A DNA stretch of 64,000 bases, taken from the NCBI GenBank assembly GCA_029718625.1, contig CM056381.1:50393305-50457304 (forward strand), read 5' to 3'. This DNA comes from Synaphobranchus kaupii (taxonomy: Eukaryota; Chordata; Actinopteri; Anguilliformes; Synaphobranchidae). The position numbers were made by a program, and so were the translations under genes. Below the pieces are notes generated by a model. It was given only the letters and a program-made list of their open reading frames with translations, made no database searches and was not told the DNA's origin. Shown in pieces: positions 1 through 10,872 of the stretch; the first letter of the stretch is position 1; every line of letters begins with the position of its first letter.

Positions 1-62
1 TCAAAGTAGCCACCCTTTGCCTTGATAACGGCTTTGCACATTCTTGCCATTCTCTCAACCAA
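1..62 (-). pseudogene. Tc1/mariner transposase, C-terminal fragment
   Basis: Read on the minus strand these bases encode [18 protein letters not shown], the conserved C-terminal tail of fish Tc1 transposases. Nothing of the catalytic DDE core is in the window because the window edge cuts the element. No matching terminal inverted repeat is visible to the right, so it is a relic. Confidence 0.75.
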
Positions 63-710
63 CTTCTGTAGTGAACAGGTATTCCACAGGTAAACAGGTG
101 ATGCTATCATGACTCTGTATAAAAGGATATTGAAAGACTCTTGATACCTTATTTCCAGGTAGAATGTGTAAAGCTGTTATCTGTTAGCTGTTATCTGATA
201 GTGTTGATGTCTTTACTATTCTAAAATGTGGAAAACAGTAAACATAACGAGAAAAAAAAACTTTCTACGAGTAGGTGTGTCCAAACCTTTGACTGGAACT
301 GTAAATATCAAAATATCAACCCAATTATGAATAGGGAATATAGGTATGCCCTCAGTGGAGAAGAACTTTCTGAATTTAAGGCTACAGTTGCAATAGGCAC
401 TTCTTTTGATTACTGGAATCGGAATTCCAACATCCAATCACGAGACCTGATTTGAGTTGTGTCCACATTTGACAGTTCAATATGAGCTCTGTGATCAGAT
501 CACAGTTTGGATTTCATGATCCCACACAATATTTAAATCTTAACAAGAAACACTTCCTGGAAAATGTGTTCGGTGTTTGTGAAGTTGTGCTTCTTTTCAT
601 TATGTTCAGACTATGTAGCCGAGGTAAGACCCACACAATGCGTACACTGATTAAAAATAATCTGTGACTTCAAAAACAATTGTGAAAAAAACAAACTAAT
701 TTTGACCAAA
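63..710. other. no recognisable gene
   Basis: AT-rich sequence. Short open frames on both strands lack family resemblance, splice context or codon bias. I see no repeat boundary here. Confidence 0.5.
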
Positions 711-989
711 TTTAGAGACAGAGAATGCAAAAAGGAATGGCTTGATACAGCAGAACTAAGGTTAGAAGACAAAAGCAGGGAAATCTACTGCACCACACAT
801 ACCCCCAAGACCAGTAACATCAAGAAAATAGTTCTAAAACATTAGCAAGTCCTCCAAAGTTGCTCACTGTTGAAAGACACTTTTAAAGACCAACCCCGAG
901 TAACCTTTAAGAGGGTCAGAAATAGACTAGTCAAAGCGTGTGCCCCAAAAGAAATAAAATCTAATTCTCTTACTGGTTATACTCTGTAG
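711..989 (+). pseudogene. Penelope-like/GIY-YIG retroelement fragment
   Basis: One frame is open apart from a single TAG at 843-845, which sits where a Trp would be expected. It encodes a region that joins reverse transcriptase to endonuclease in Penelope-like elements: a Ser/Thr-rich strand, then NIKKIVLKH*QVLQ, then the basic motif QPRVTFKRVRNRLVKA. The motif form (Pro-x-x-x-x-[FY]-[KR]-R-x-x-N-[LR]-[RK]-[DN]-x-L-V) is known from such elements and from related reverse transcriptases. The reading frame runs out into short tandem repeats at about 1005. Class assignment is by motif only and could be another non-LTR type. Confidence 0.45.
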
Positions 990-1004
990 AAGCCACAAAT
1001 GTAA

Positions 1005-1110
1005 TAATTGACCACAAATGTAATAAGGGTTTGAAGTGTACCCTCAAGTGTAATAAGGGTTTGAACACAAATGTAATAAAGACCTCAAGTGTCATAAGGG
1101 TTTGACCACA
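1005..1110. repeat. short degenerate tandem repeat
   Basis: Four to five imperfect copies of a unit containing AAATGTAATAAGGGTTTGA with varying length. They lie directly after the retroelement fragment and probably arose by slippage in it. Confidence 0.5.
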
Positions 1111-1401
1111 ATAAAGAGCAAAAGTCAGAGAAAAAGAAAACATGATTACCATCACAATTTAATCGGTCACGTGACCAGACCGGAAGTAGTTGATATTGCT
1201 TCAATCTGATTAGCCATTTAACTCTATGCAAGTCTCTATATCACGTGGTGTGAGTAATGGTGAAGGGGTCACAAAAATGTTAAATGGTTTACACACCCTG
1301 TCAATGGTAACACAGTAAGGATTAAGGGCTTCATCACTTGTAAAACTAGTAATGCTATTTATATGATTCGGTGTCTTTGTGAAAACATTGCACGGCCTCT
1401 T

Positions 1402-2057
1402 TGTGAGGGGGGTGCGTAGGGTTCGGAGGACCAGACGCGGCAGTAGGATACTGGAAAGTTCCCACGAATAGGAACCACTAAACAAAGAAACTCCGAAGAT
1501 AGGAAAGGGAAAAAAGGCGAGAGAATAAACAATGCTCCCACTCTCGACCGGAGAGTAACAATGAAAGGGAGGCTGAAGAGAGGAGAAATAAAAGCGACCT
1601 GCGGGTAAACGGGCAAATGACTCGAAGGAAAGAAGACCTCTCACTTTCAATAAGAAAGCAGGCAGAGAGAGGTGGACAGGAAACGGCCAGACAACACTTG
1701 TCGTTGGCAGACAGGGCAAGGAAAACCTGAGCGAAAGACCAAAAGTGCAACAGAGAGAAAGGTACCTAAAATAGTCCCGCGTTACCCCAAAGCAAGATAT
1801 GGGGTAATGTGGTCTCCTTGAGTGCCTAGTCCTATACCTTACCGGCTCTGAATCGCAAATGAATACAATACAGAAGCACGGGAAGCAGGAAGCACGAAGC
1901 TTAAATAGCCGGCAGGTAACGCTGCACAGGTGAGGCGGCTGAGTACAAGGCAGAGCGAAAACCTGGAGCGGAACGGAAAAGTAAGGCGAGAGTGCCCTCG
2001 CGCTGCTCCGACTGAGAACAACCACAGAAGGAAAAAAGGCTGCCAAAACCCATGACA
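1402..2057 (-). mobile_element. solo LTR of a Ty3/gypsy- or ERV-like element
   Basis: The segment begins TGTGAGGGGG and ends CCATGACA on the plus strand, so it has TG...CA ends in both orientations. It is flanked by a perfect 5-bp direct repeat CTCTT (1397-1401 and 2058-2062), the target duplication expected of LTR elements. On the minus strand it starts TGTCATGG, has a TATTTAAG-like TATA region and ends in the CGTCTGGTCCTCCG-type tail common in fish LTRs. No internal region is attached, so it is a solo LTR left by LTR-LTR recombination. A divergent relative of the same length lies at 11266-11921. Confidence 0.75.
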
Positions 2058-2104
2058 CTCTTAAGGAACAAAATACTGAACATAGAAGCTCCATAAAAAG
2101 ACAA

Positions 2105-3288
2105 GGGGCTCTATCTTGACGATCTTGGCGCATCGTCTAAAACGGTAAGCGCAAGTGCATTTAGGGCATGTCCAAGTCCACTTTTGCTAGTTAGACGGCG
2201 CGTTATTTGAGCGCCAAGTAAGGCGCAAGGTGCTAATGGGCGGAACCTAGCCTTTTTAATAAATAGTGTGTCTTGGGCGTAGGATGCAATAAACCAATCA
2301 AAATGGCATATCCCATTCCCTTTACAAGCCTGCTTTTCCACCTTGGCAGATTTCTTATATGAAGGCGAAACAGACATGATCGTGCGTTTGTAGTGCGAGC
2401 AAGGAATAGGCTATACGGATCAATATTATTCGGACTGACCATTACGACGCGTTTTGATATACACAGTAAAAATCTGTAACATCAGGGTTTAACACTGGCA
2501 CGGGTTTCCTGGTAATTCCCGACAGTGCTATTATTTTAGAAAATGTATGTGGTTAAATTTTGTTAAAAGCACCTGCAACAGCTGAGAATAAGCTACCAAA
2601 CGCCAAATTAGCCTGCTTGTTTAACAAATTTTGTTTGATTATGCAAGGAAGCATTGTCAAACATCAATTCCATGAGGCTGTTCTCATGGAGTTCTCAAAG
2701 TTCAAGATTCATCCGAAGTTCATTACCTGCATTCTAATATTGATTAATAACATAGGCTAAATACCGTTATTTTGGTTTAATGATGACACTAAATACAATA
2801 AAGCTGTCAGGTTGGCAACCCATAGGTTCACGCATATATCCCCTTGTTTTATAATGCCCCTTGTTTTATAATGCTTATGGAAATGTGACAAACGCTTTAA
2901 AACGAGTACACTTTCCCGGGAAGACAGTGAAAAGTGCAATTTACAGCAGGTGAAACAGACCTGCTCCTGTATGAAGTTAAAGCGCACGTGCAGAGAATGG
3001 CATGAAAATTAATTGTGAATTATTGTGTAATGTGCTGCAAATTGTTTTCGTTTCTAATTAAACTCTTAGTTCTCTCGCGTTGTGCACACGCCTATATAGA
3101 CGCACTTATATGCGCCATTAAAATAACATGTAAACAACTGCGACATGACTTTAGACCAGGTTTATGGCGGTTTTAGCGCAAGTGCTTTCTGCTGGCTCAA
3201 GACAGCAATACGCCAAAAATGATCCTGGCCACAACTCATCTTAAGACCAACACGCCCAGTTCACTTGCAATGGGCGCAAGAATACTTG
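2105..3288. mobile_element. left part of a nested DNA transposon (hAT-like, non-autonomous)
   Basis: The left end reads GGGGCTCTATCTTGACGATC and the right end near 10872 reads, in reverse complement, GGGGCCCTATCTTACACCTG. Both are followed by GGCGC and CGCAAGTG motifs. The Polinton at 3289-10764 separates the two parts. Much of the interior has GGCGC-rich words typical of some fish hAT elements. I could not define a clean 8-bp target duplication, so the class is uncertain. No transposase is seen. Confidence 0.4.
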
Positions 3289-3903
3289 AGTAGTATATGG
3301 CATTCGGCAAATGTCAAAATTTGATTGATGGGCTTATTTGCATATTTAATGAATATTAATGAGGTTATGAAAAAATTGATTGATGGGTATAAAAAAAATT
3401 CAATTTTATTTTTAAATTTAAATTATTTATTTTTTTACATTTTTTAATTTATAATGTATTATTATTCGGGGGGTTTTGTGGGGGGGGGGGGGGTTTGTTT
3501 CAAGGGTTGATTTATTGGCATTGTAATGATGTCATTTTATTAGGGGTTGTTTGTTGTAAAGGTTGGTTTTTATGGTTGGTATTTTGGGGTGTTTGGAGGG
3601 GGGGTGGAAAACATGTAAGAACATTGTGGAAAAAAAAAAAATATATATAATATAAATGTATAGGTCAGTGGCAATAGTTTAAGCTTTGTGTTAGCAGAAA
3701 CGTTTTAAAAGAATAAACGAATAAAAGAAAAGCATACCATTTTTTAATTAATGTTTTGTTAGAGCCGAGGGGAAAAGACTCCAACAAGTTGTTGAGATGT
3801 CCGTGAAATGTGTGCGAATGACTCCAAAGCCGAGGACTTTTTTTTTTTTTTGCCAAAGTCCGCGCGGGGTCCAGAGAGATGGTCTACAGCACGACTATGG
3901 GAG
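3289..3903 (+). repeat. Polinton left terminal inverted repeat
   Basis: Matches the reverse complement of about 10155-10764 along its length, including an AT-rich block, a poly-G/poly-C tract and the shared word GGTCTACAGCACGACTATGG at the inner edge. The inner edge abuts the integrase core directly, which points to a deletion between TIR and integrase. Confidence 0.85.
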
Positions 3904-4615
3904 CATAATGATAATATGAAGTTTATGCTAACTTGTATAGATATATTGTCAAAATACGCCTGGGTATGTGTTCTTAAAAACAAGACAGGTATCGAAGTGG
4001 TAAAAGCCCTTCAAGAAATTCTCGCAAATGGACGTATACCTAAAAAAATACAAACCGATAAAGGTAAAGAATTTTTCAATAAAAGGTTTCAGAGTCTGAT
4101 GAAACGCAACAAAATATTCCACTTTGCCACAGACAACGACAATGTGAAAGCATCTGTGGTCGAACGTTTCAATAGAACGTTAAAATCCAGGATGTGGAGA
4201 TACTTCACAGCACACAACACTAGACGCTATGTAGATTCTGTCCAGGATTTGGTCCTGGGTTACAACAACAGCTATCACAGCACGATTAAAATGAAGCCCT
4301 TTGAAGTAAATGAAAATAATGCTTTTAAAGTTTTAAAAAATATGTATGGTCTCTTTCCAAAAAAATCTAAAAAGCTAACGTTTAAGTTTGAGGAGGGGGA
4401 CACCGTCAGAGTTTCCAAAGTACGCGGAAAGTTTGCAAAAGGTGGAAGGAAGAGGAGGAATTACAAAAGGTTATAGTTGGAAAAGACAAAACCTTTAAGG
4501 TCGAAAAAATAATAGCCGAAAAGAAGAACATCAGTCCTTGATAAGATGTTACGTATGGTTTGATCCAAATCATTTTCAACAGTTTGTCGGATTGGTTCTG
4601 GAGTAAAAGTAAGAT
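3904..4615 (+). pseudogene. Polinton integrase (RVE/DDE), truncated
   Basis: The gene encoded the retroviral-type integrase that inserts the element. A retroviral integrase core is visible with the DDE triad: Asp in CIDILSKYAWV, Asp in QTDKGKEF and Glu in VVERFNRTL. The N-terminal zinc-binding part is missing because the coding sequence starts right at the TIR edge. After KVRGKFAKG the frame is lost, yet the next frame carries EEELQKV...KTFKVEKIIAEKKN and then CYVWFDPNHFQQFV, a decayed C-terminal chromodomain. So about 200 codons of core are open, followed by an internal deletion, a frameshift and a stop. It is most likely inactive. Confidence 0.8.
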
Positions 4616-4743
4616 TCTATAATTTGTCCAGCTGACTTTGAGGCACAAAACATTTTTTTGGGCGTGCTCCATGTTTTTTTTGTTTTTTTTTTAAACACCG
4701 CTGCGACCCGCTATCAAACTGGTGAGAAACGGTATTGCGACAC

Positions 4744-5058
4744 TCAGTAGAGGCAGAAGAAATCCACCCTTTTGAGAAATAATTTTTCACCTCTTTCGAA
4801 TAGATGATCTTTTGTTAACCAACATTTTAATTCCTTGTTTCTTATTTTTTTCAGTTGTGTATCAGTTAGGGGTATATTGCCACGTAAAACATTGAGAGCT
4901 AGTTCACAAATTGTGTTTATAAGTTCCCCAGAAGCAGACCGTAATATGTTACGTCTTTGCCGGGCATTACCTTCAAATAGGGCTTTTAGAAACGTCCAGT
5001 TCCGTTTAATATGTGCAGAACATATTACTTTTTCTTTAGCACATAAACTACCGGCCAC
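4744..5058 (-). CDS. Polinton small basic conserved protein
   Basis: A 104-residue basic protein with SAHIKRNWTFLKAL, then RQRRNILRSAS and CELALNVLRGNIPLT, then KKIRNKELKCWL and a C-terminal RGEKLFLKR stretch. I know this pattern (I-x-C-E-x-x-x-N-V-L-x-G-N-I-P-L-T) from small proteins encoded by animal Polintons; their role is not established. The frame is complete from ATG to stop. Its start overlaps the 3' end of the ATPase gene by 34 bases, as in a compact viral-type gene block. It may be the only intact frame left in the element, but with the rest broken it is probably not functional. Confidence 0.6.
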   Translation of the reverse strand: MAGSLCAKEKVICSAHIKRNWTFLKALFEGNARQRRNILRSASGELINTICELALNVLRGNIPLTDTQLKKIRNKELKCWLTKDHLFERGEKLFLKRVDFFCLY

Positions 5059-5566
5059 TCTGGAGCGTACAAACCAGTTCTGATGCGGTATTCCTCAGGC
5101 GTCTGTGCTTTTAAGTCCACCAATAGGTAGCCATAAGGTTTTCTGGTCGCATCATCGAAACATTCAAGGAAAAACTTTGAATGTCTGGGGTACATTTGTC
5201 GTGCCAAAACATTAACTTGCATTTTATCTCTTGGATTTTTGAACAGAACAATATAGTTTGCATTAAGTTTTATGGTGCGGCTGTTTCGACCCTGGAAGAA
5301 AAGATTCTGAACAAGATATATGATGCTTAGGCTTCTATGGTGTGTATACTTGGTAAAAGCTCTCTCAATTTCAGAGCTCTGACTGGCCGCCTGCATAAGA
5401 TCATCAACAATTACCATGTTGGCTTTGTGCAAAGGTAGCAGTGTTCGAGCAGTGTTTTCACAAAAACGCTTTTACCGCTGTTTGATGGACCTGAGATTAT
5501 GCATGAAAAAGGATGTTGAAGGCGGTTGTCAAAACCCTCAACCCCAAACACTTGTCTAGAATCCAT
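5025..5566 (-). pseudogene. Polinton packaging ATPase (FtsK/A32-like), broken
   Basis: The family pumps DNA into capsids using ATP. The minus strand reads ATG at 5566, then a Walker A loop GPSNSGKS within CIISGPSNSGKSVFVKTLL, then after a frameshift near 5435-5450 a Walker B strand MVIVDDLM, a HHRSLSIIYLVQNLF stretch and the typical C-terminus ending VVYVLKKK. The distance between Walker A and Walker B is shorter than usual, so bases were lost as well as the frame. Its ATG lies inside the last codons of the polymerase gene (stop at 5556-5558), and its 3' end overlaps the small protein gene. Confidence 0.8.
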
Positions 5567-8500
5567 ATGGCAAGGTTTTGAAATCAGGGAGCAGGACCCT
5601 TTTGTTGTAAACTACTCTGAATCTTTTAGAAACTAAACGATTGCGGAGAGAGAATCCTCTCTTATTCCTCACAATTTGTTTTGTGTTGGTTGTAATTTCG
5701 CGAGCTGGGGCCTCTGGATTCTGTACATAGTGCTGTACCAATTCTGTGAGGGCTGAAAGATTGACAACTTGTGTGTTAGTATGATGCAGGGTTATACCTT
5801 TCACTTTCATGCATGTTTTACCAAACCGTGTTTTATAACCGTACGTCTTGGGCCCTCCTGATACAAATTCAACAATGTGGTCAAAGGGGTCTAGCTCACT
5901 AGTCAATTCTCCCAAAAAATCACCTAGAGAAGGCATCCAGTCACCCGGGCGGCTCACAAAGATTACAGAATCTGTGTCGTGGTACAGAACCCTGTCAGGC
6001 ATTTTATCCATGACATCATAAAGCTCGAGCCGGGCATAAGCTGTGGTGAAGGCCGCGATGAACACATTGCTGTATCTGGGGACCTTTGGAAAACACTTAG
6101 TAAGTTTCCACTGTACCAGAGCTACGTCTTCTGTAAGAAATGAAAAGTGTGAGTCATACTCATCTGAAAACATAAATTGCAGAAACTGTTCAGGATCACG
6201 GATCAAGGTTGTGCTTGGCATGTTGCTTCTCTGACCAAATTTGCCCCAAAGACTATTTAAAAACAGTTTGGAAATTTGTCTGTTGGCTTTGTTTACAGAA
6301 ATATTGTTTGGGTCTAAACGAACACCCTCCTTCTCCCAATAACTCTGCACATAGGCCGCCTTGTCAGAATCATCAGAAACCCAAGAGGAGTATCCTGACG
6401 CTTCTTGTTTGCCCTTTAAATGCGTCTTAATATAGTCACTGAAAAGAGAATCGGACCTATCTTGGAAATGACAAATTTCAAAGATTTTGTCGATGATGTA
6501 ACCTTTCTCAAGAGCCTTAAGCATTTCAACGGTACACCATACACCTGTGAGAGAACGCAACTCATCAGAATGTTCACACACACCTTGATGCTCAGATTCT
6601 GCGCAGGACTGGCAAAGTGGAAACATTAATTTACCAGAGACTCTGTACGGCAACACAGGTATTGTAAGTTTTCTTGGGGTATACACCCGGGCTTTGACCA
6701 GACTGAAATAGTTTTCGATCGGTTCAAAGTCAGGGAAGATGATGATGGGGTGATTTGTTGGGTAAACGTTAGTTTTGTTCACGAACGGGTATAGACTGGT
6801 GAAATCAAAATAGTGTATTTGTTCACCTTCTTGAACCTTGTAGTAAAGTTGCAACGCATTAGTTCGACCGCCAAACAGAGCAGCCCGAGGTTCCAGACGT
6901 TCCGGGTAGTCATGATGTCGCAGGAACTCCTGAACCTCGGGACTCTCACGTTTAAGTCTTACCCATTCGTGCTCCCACATAACTACAACATTCAGGTTGT
7001 ATACGCTACGCAGTGTGTCAATTTTCTCTTGAAATTTGTGATATATTGAACCAAAATCTGTTTTTGTGAGAGGGTTAATTGTGCTTAAATTAAAGCATTG
7101 AGGGCAAGCATGAAAAAAACACCCCGCAAATTCAAAAGCTGTCCGAACGCCGGCCACATCTGAATACCCGTCTAGATAATAGTTACCCATCTTAACCTCC
7201 CCCCGGTTCAAGGCATGTTGAATGAAAATCTTTTCCCGATGACTCACATATTCTAACCATTGAATGGCCGCTGTGGAAAATGATTTCTGCTGCTGCGTGT
7301 AATTATCAGGCGATGTGACTGCGATGGTGTTTTTGGGCAAAACGTTTGTACAGTATTGTTTCATGCACACCGAGGCTATTGTAATGCTCTGGAACGGGTC
7401 TAAGCCTGTGCTCCCAAGCACCTCTGTCCTAAACCGCAAACAAGCTTCCCGCAAAATAACAACGTCATTCTGACAGTACTCTGATATTTCTTTTCGAAAG
7501 TCAAACACACCCCCAGACACATTATTATACCAGGACATAAAGTCCTCCCTCTCCTTGGCCATCATTGTATCAAAACCATAGTACAAGGGTGGCGGGTACG
7601 GTCCGATGTAATTCTGGTTCTCAATTTTATTCCAGAAATGGGGAAAATGCCCTTTTTTAGCATTGTCAAAACCTAGAGAGCCAGGCATGGCACTCAGCTT
7701 CATAGTTAGGAAACAGAGTGAATCAATATACCTCTGTTCGAAAGCCTCATCTGTAATGCACAGGAGCTTGCTGCCTTGCGCTATGATGTTTGGCGTCACA
7801 CCATGCTTTACCAAATACTGCATCAGCAGGTACCCATCGTAACCCTTCGAATTATGTGCTATGAATGTATACCCCTTTTACTTTGGGGTTCGATACCTTT
7901 TTAAAAAAGCCTGTACACAACCATCACCCTCTGCAGTCCAACGCTTGCCCTTAAAATCCATGCAACATATGAAATTCGCAATGTGTTCGCCATGGTCCTG
8001 CCGACACTCAAAATCATAAAAAACATAACGTACGTTGGGGTGTTCAGTTTTCACAGTTTATATGTAATACGCATGCTCAACTTCAGGGGTCAATACAGCC
8101 TTGCAGGCTTTGCAGAGCATTAGACTACATTTGTGTTCCATATTGACTGCCTAAGAAACCTGTCAATGATTTGATACCGTAATAGTGTCCGCCCTCGAGG
8201 TACAAAAAAAAGGTTTTAGAGTGTTGTGTGTTGCTCGTTTGAAACTTTTTTAAGACGCCGTTATTTGAACTGTGTGTCCATACAACTATCTTGATGTTTA
8301 AGAACCTCTCAAACATTTGAATGTCCGAAAAATGAACCTTATCCTGAACACCCAAACCTACGGAATGTTGTAAATGAACCTTATCCTGAACACCCAAACC
8401 TACGGAACGTTGTAAATGTTCCGCCTCTCTTTCAGCGGCACACGTTGTGAATGTCGGATTTAAAAGATGCGTCAAACATGGTGCCAAACAGAGATTATTA

Positions 8501-9360
8501 TCGGCGTTGTAGACAACTATTAAATGTTTTAGCTTTTTGGGAATGATTTCGCTCTTGAGACATGATGATAATTTTCGTCGGTCTCCTCCACCGCCATTAG
8601 GGTTCTGAATAATGTGGGCCACAAGCATCAGTTTCATCAGCCAGGATATCAAAATGGCTTTGAACCAACTCTTCAACCATATTGAAAAAAACCTCCAAAT
8701 CTATTTCATCACCGTTTAGCTGTACAGTTACACCCTGAGACAGAGAATCACCCCTTAATTCTAACTGTACGGCATCGTTGGGGTTCGACAGCTCCCGAAC
8801 TTTAGCCAGAAGATTTTCTAAAGTGTTTAAGATGTGTACATAAAACTCGGCGTAGTTATCAACATTGTACAAATGATGTAAAGTTAAAACGGAGCTGAAT
8901 TTCTGTACTGTTGAAAGCTGGCCTACGTATCACCTGAAGGTCTGCGTTATTAATCACATCACCACCATCACCACCATTTTGGTTGACTTCTGGAAGTCCA
9001 TGTAGGTTACTATCGTCAGTGCTTTGGGGTATCTCTAGCTCTGTAAGACCATGCATGTTATTTTCTGCGGTGTTTGGGGTCATATCTGTTTCAACGCGGC
9101 AAGCGGTTTACAGAGTCCAATGCTCTTAATAAACCTGCAAAAACATCATGCTCTACAGTTTCATTACTAGGCTCTACAGTTTCATTACTAGGCTCATGCG
9201 TGTTAATAGAGGCATGATTAACATCATTAACAAGATCTAAGAGATGCGGATTAACATTTTCATGCGATAAATCTAATTGGTTAGGGTCCTGGCTTTCTGT
9301 GGCAGGTCTTTTACTCTGGGGCCCTGAACATGGACACGTACAAGGTCTTTTAGGAGCCAT
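5556..9360 (-). pseudogene. Polinton protein-primed family B DNA polymerase (PolB), broken
   Basis: The polymerase copies the element by protein priming. The minus strand shows, in order: start MAPKRPCTCPCSG at 9360; an N-terminal domain (RFNFTSFVQC, NYAEFYVHILNTLENLL) with a GGGGDRRKL loop and KVHFSDIQMFERFLNIKIVVW; a zinc-ribbon remnant CSLMLCKACKAVL; exonuclease motifs YDFEC, FIAHNSKGYDGYLL and ISEYCQNDVVIL; an inserted EFAGCFFHACPQCF domain; and polymerase motifs DFTSLYP (A), NSLWGKFGQ (B) and YHDTDSV (C). The C-terminal 755 codons (5556-7823) are open. Upstream there are two in-frame TAA codons (near 7880 and 8057), frameshifts around 8130, 8600-8680, 8870 and 9090, and two in-frame tandem duplications. 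All catalytic acidic residues that I can see are kept, but the gene cannot make a full protein. Confidence 0.9.
8330..8413 (-). repeat. 42-bp coding tandem duplication in PolB
   Basis: Two direct copies of a 42-base unit encode VGLGVQDKVH plus linking residues twice. The unit length is a multiple of three, so the frame is kept. Confidence 0.75.
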
Positions 9361-9715
9361 TTATTTTAATAGTTTATCCGAAAGGGTCATAAAATTGTCT
9401 GCAATGGTCATAAAATTGTCCAAGATTCTTAATTTCGTTTTGACAAACCGAGGCCTTCGCAGGAGTTGTCCTGTTCAGCTCGGCTTGTTTGTCTGCGGCT
9501 GTTGCTGTTGCTTTTGCTGATGTCCGTGGTCCTGGGGTCACACGTTTGTTAGACGTATCGGGGACGATCACCACATCCGTTATTTCAACGTCTGTAAGAC
9601 AAATAAAAATCAAAAATTTTAAATTAAAAAAAAAAAAAAAAAAAAATCTAAAATCTAATTAATTCAAATTCAAATTAAAAAATCTAAATCAAAATCAAAA
9701 ATCTAATTACAAAAT

Positions 9716-9844
9716 TTAATTCATGGTTCTGAACCAGTGATATAGACGTTTAGATTGCTTTTTGGAAACGCGTCTTGGAGGTCTTTTCAATGGGGTTCGG
9801 GGAATTTGCGGCCTGTTGAAATATTTCCAGTCTATGCATTTCAT
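9716..9844 (-). CDS. short basic ORF inside the Polinton
   Basis: A 42-codon frame, ATG to TAA, rich in Lys/Arg (PRTPLKRPPRRVSKKQSKR) and ending YHWFRTMN. It could be the remnant of a basic Polinton protein. No family is recognised, so it may be chance. Confidence 0.25.
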   Translation of the reverse strand: MKCIDWKYFNRPQIPRTPLKRPPRRVSKKQSKRLYHWFRTMN

Positions 9845-10154
9845 TCATTCATTTCAAACTTACTTTGAATAACCCCGCCAGGAATACAGCTGTTCCTTGT
9901 CAATCAAAGGTTTCCCCCTAGCATCGCTCTAGCCCCCCCCAACTCGCTACCCCCCAAGCCTTCCAGCAGCTGTTGTTAACCTTAGGAAAAAATACATGTT
10001 ATCATACCTCAGTGCAAACGGCCGTCAATTGTCTAGTTGTGGTAGGACACTACTGGGGCTTGTTCCATTTCAGTTGTACACAGGCCAGACCCGATGAACG
10101 GGTTGCAACATTTGTCCGCTCTCTAGCACGTCTGGAAAGATCTCTCTGCAACCC
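9845..10154. other. Polinton interior without recognisable gene
   Basis: Contains C-rich runs and no coding signal on either strand that matches a known Polinton gene. Capsid and protease genes would be expected in a full element and are absent. Confidence 0.5.
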
Positions 10155-10764
10155 CTCCCATAGTCGTGCTGTAGACCATCTCTCCGGACCCCGCGCGGAC
10201 TTTGGCAAAAAAATACTAAGTCGTCGGCTTTGGAGTCATTCGCACACATTTCACAGACATCTCAACAACTTGTTGGAGTCTTTTCCCCTTCGGCTCTAAC
10301 AAAACATTAATTAAAAAATGGTATGCTTTTCTTTTATTCTTTTATTCTTTTAAAACGTTTCTGCTAACACAAAACTTAAACTATTGCCACTAACCTATAC
10401 ATTTATATTATATATATATATTTTTTTTTCCACGATGTTGTTACATGTTTTCCACCCCCCCTCCAAACACCCCAAAATACCAACCATAAAAACCAACCTT
10501 TACAACAAACAACCCCCAATAAAATGACATCATCACAATGCCAATAAATCAACCCTTGAAACAAACCCCCCCCACAAAACCCCCCGAATAATAATACATT
10601 ATAAATTAAAAAAATTAAAAAAATTAAAAAATTAAAATTAAAAAATAAAATTATATTTTTTTATACCCATCAATCAATTTTTTGATAACCTCATTAATAT
10701 TCATAAAATATGCAAATAAGCCCATCAATCAAATTTTGACGTTTGCCGAATGCCATATACTACT
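10155..10764 (-). repeat. Polinton right terminal inverted repeat
   Basis: Reverse-complement partner of 3289-3903. It ends GCCATATACTACT next to the putative target duplication. Small indels in the A/T and C runs make it about 5 bases shorter. Confidence 0.85.
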
Positions 10765-10872
10765 TGGTATTTAAACGACGTGAGTGCTAGCCGCTATAAT
10801 GAACCCTGCGCCGGGTGTAAGATAGCAAAGACACTTGCGTTTGGGTTAGCGCCAGGTGTAAGATAGGGCCCC
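10765..10872. mobile_element. right part of the DNA transposon that hosts the Polinton
   Basis: Ends with GCGCCAGGTGTAAGATAGG followed by GCCCC, the inverted partner of the left end at 2105. Its sequence continues naturally from 3288 when the Polinton and one TACTTG are removed. Confidence 0.4.

Larger units (their letters stand above)
3289..10764. mobile_element. Polinton/Maverick DNA transposon, internally deleted
   Basis: Long terminal inverted repeats of about 610 bp begin with AGTAGTATATGGC (Polintons classically start with AG). The left flank is TACTTG (3283-3288), and the same 6 bases occur at 10761-10766, where the last four also match the TIR end. A loss of one TACT from a tandem TACTTACTTG would explain this and leave the 6-bp target duplication typical of Polintons. 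Inside are an integrase core, a small basic protein, an FtsK/A32-type packaging ATPase and a protein-primed family B DNA polymerase. At 7.5 kb it is about half the usual 15-20 kb, and I see no capsid or maturation protease genes. All large genes are broken. Confidence 0.85.

Noticed and set aside
1210..2133. A 307-codon minus-strand open frame
   Set aside because: It covers a solo LTR with TG...CA ends and a target duplication; the translation has no protein family resemblance.
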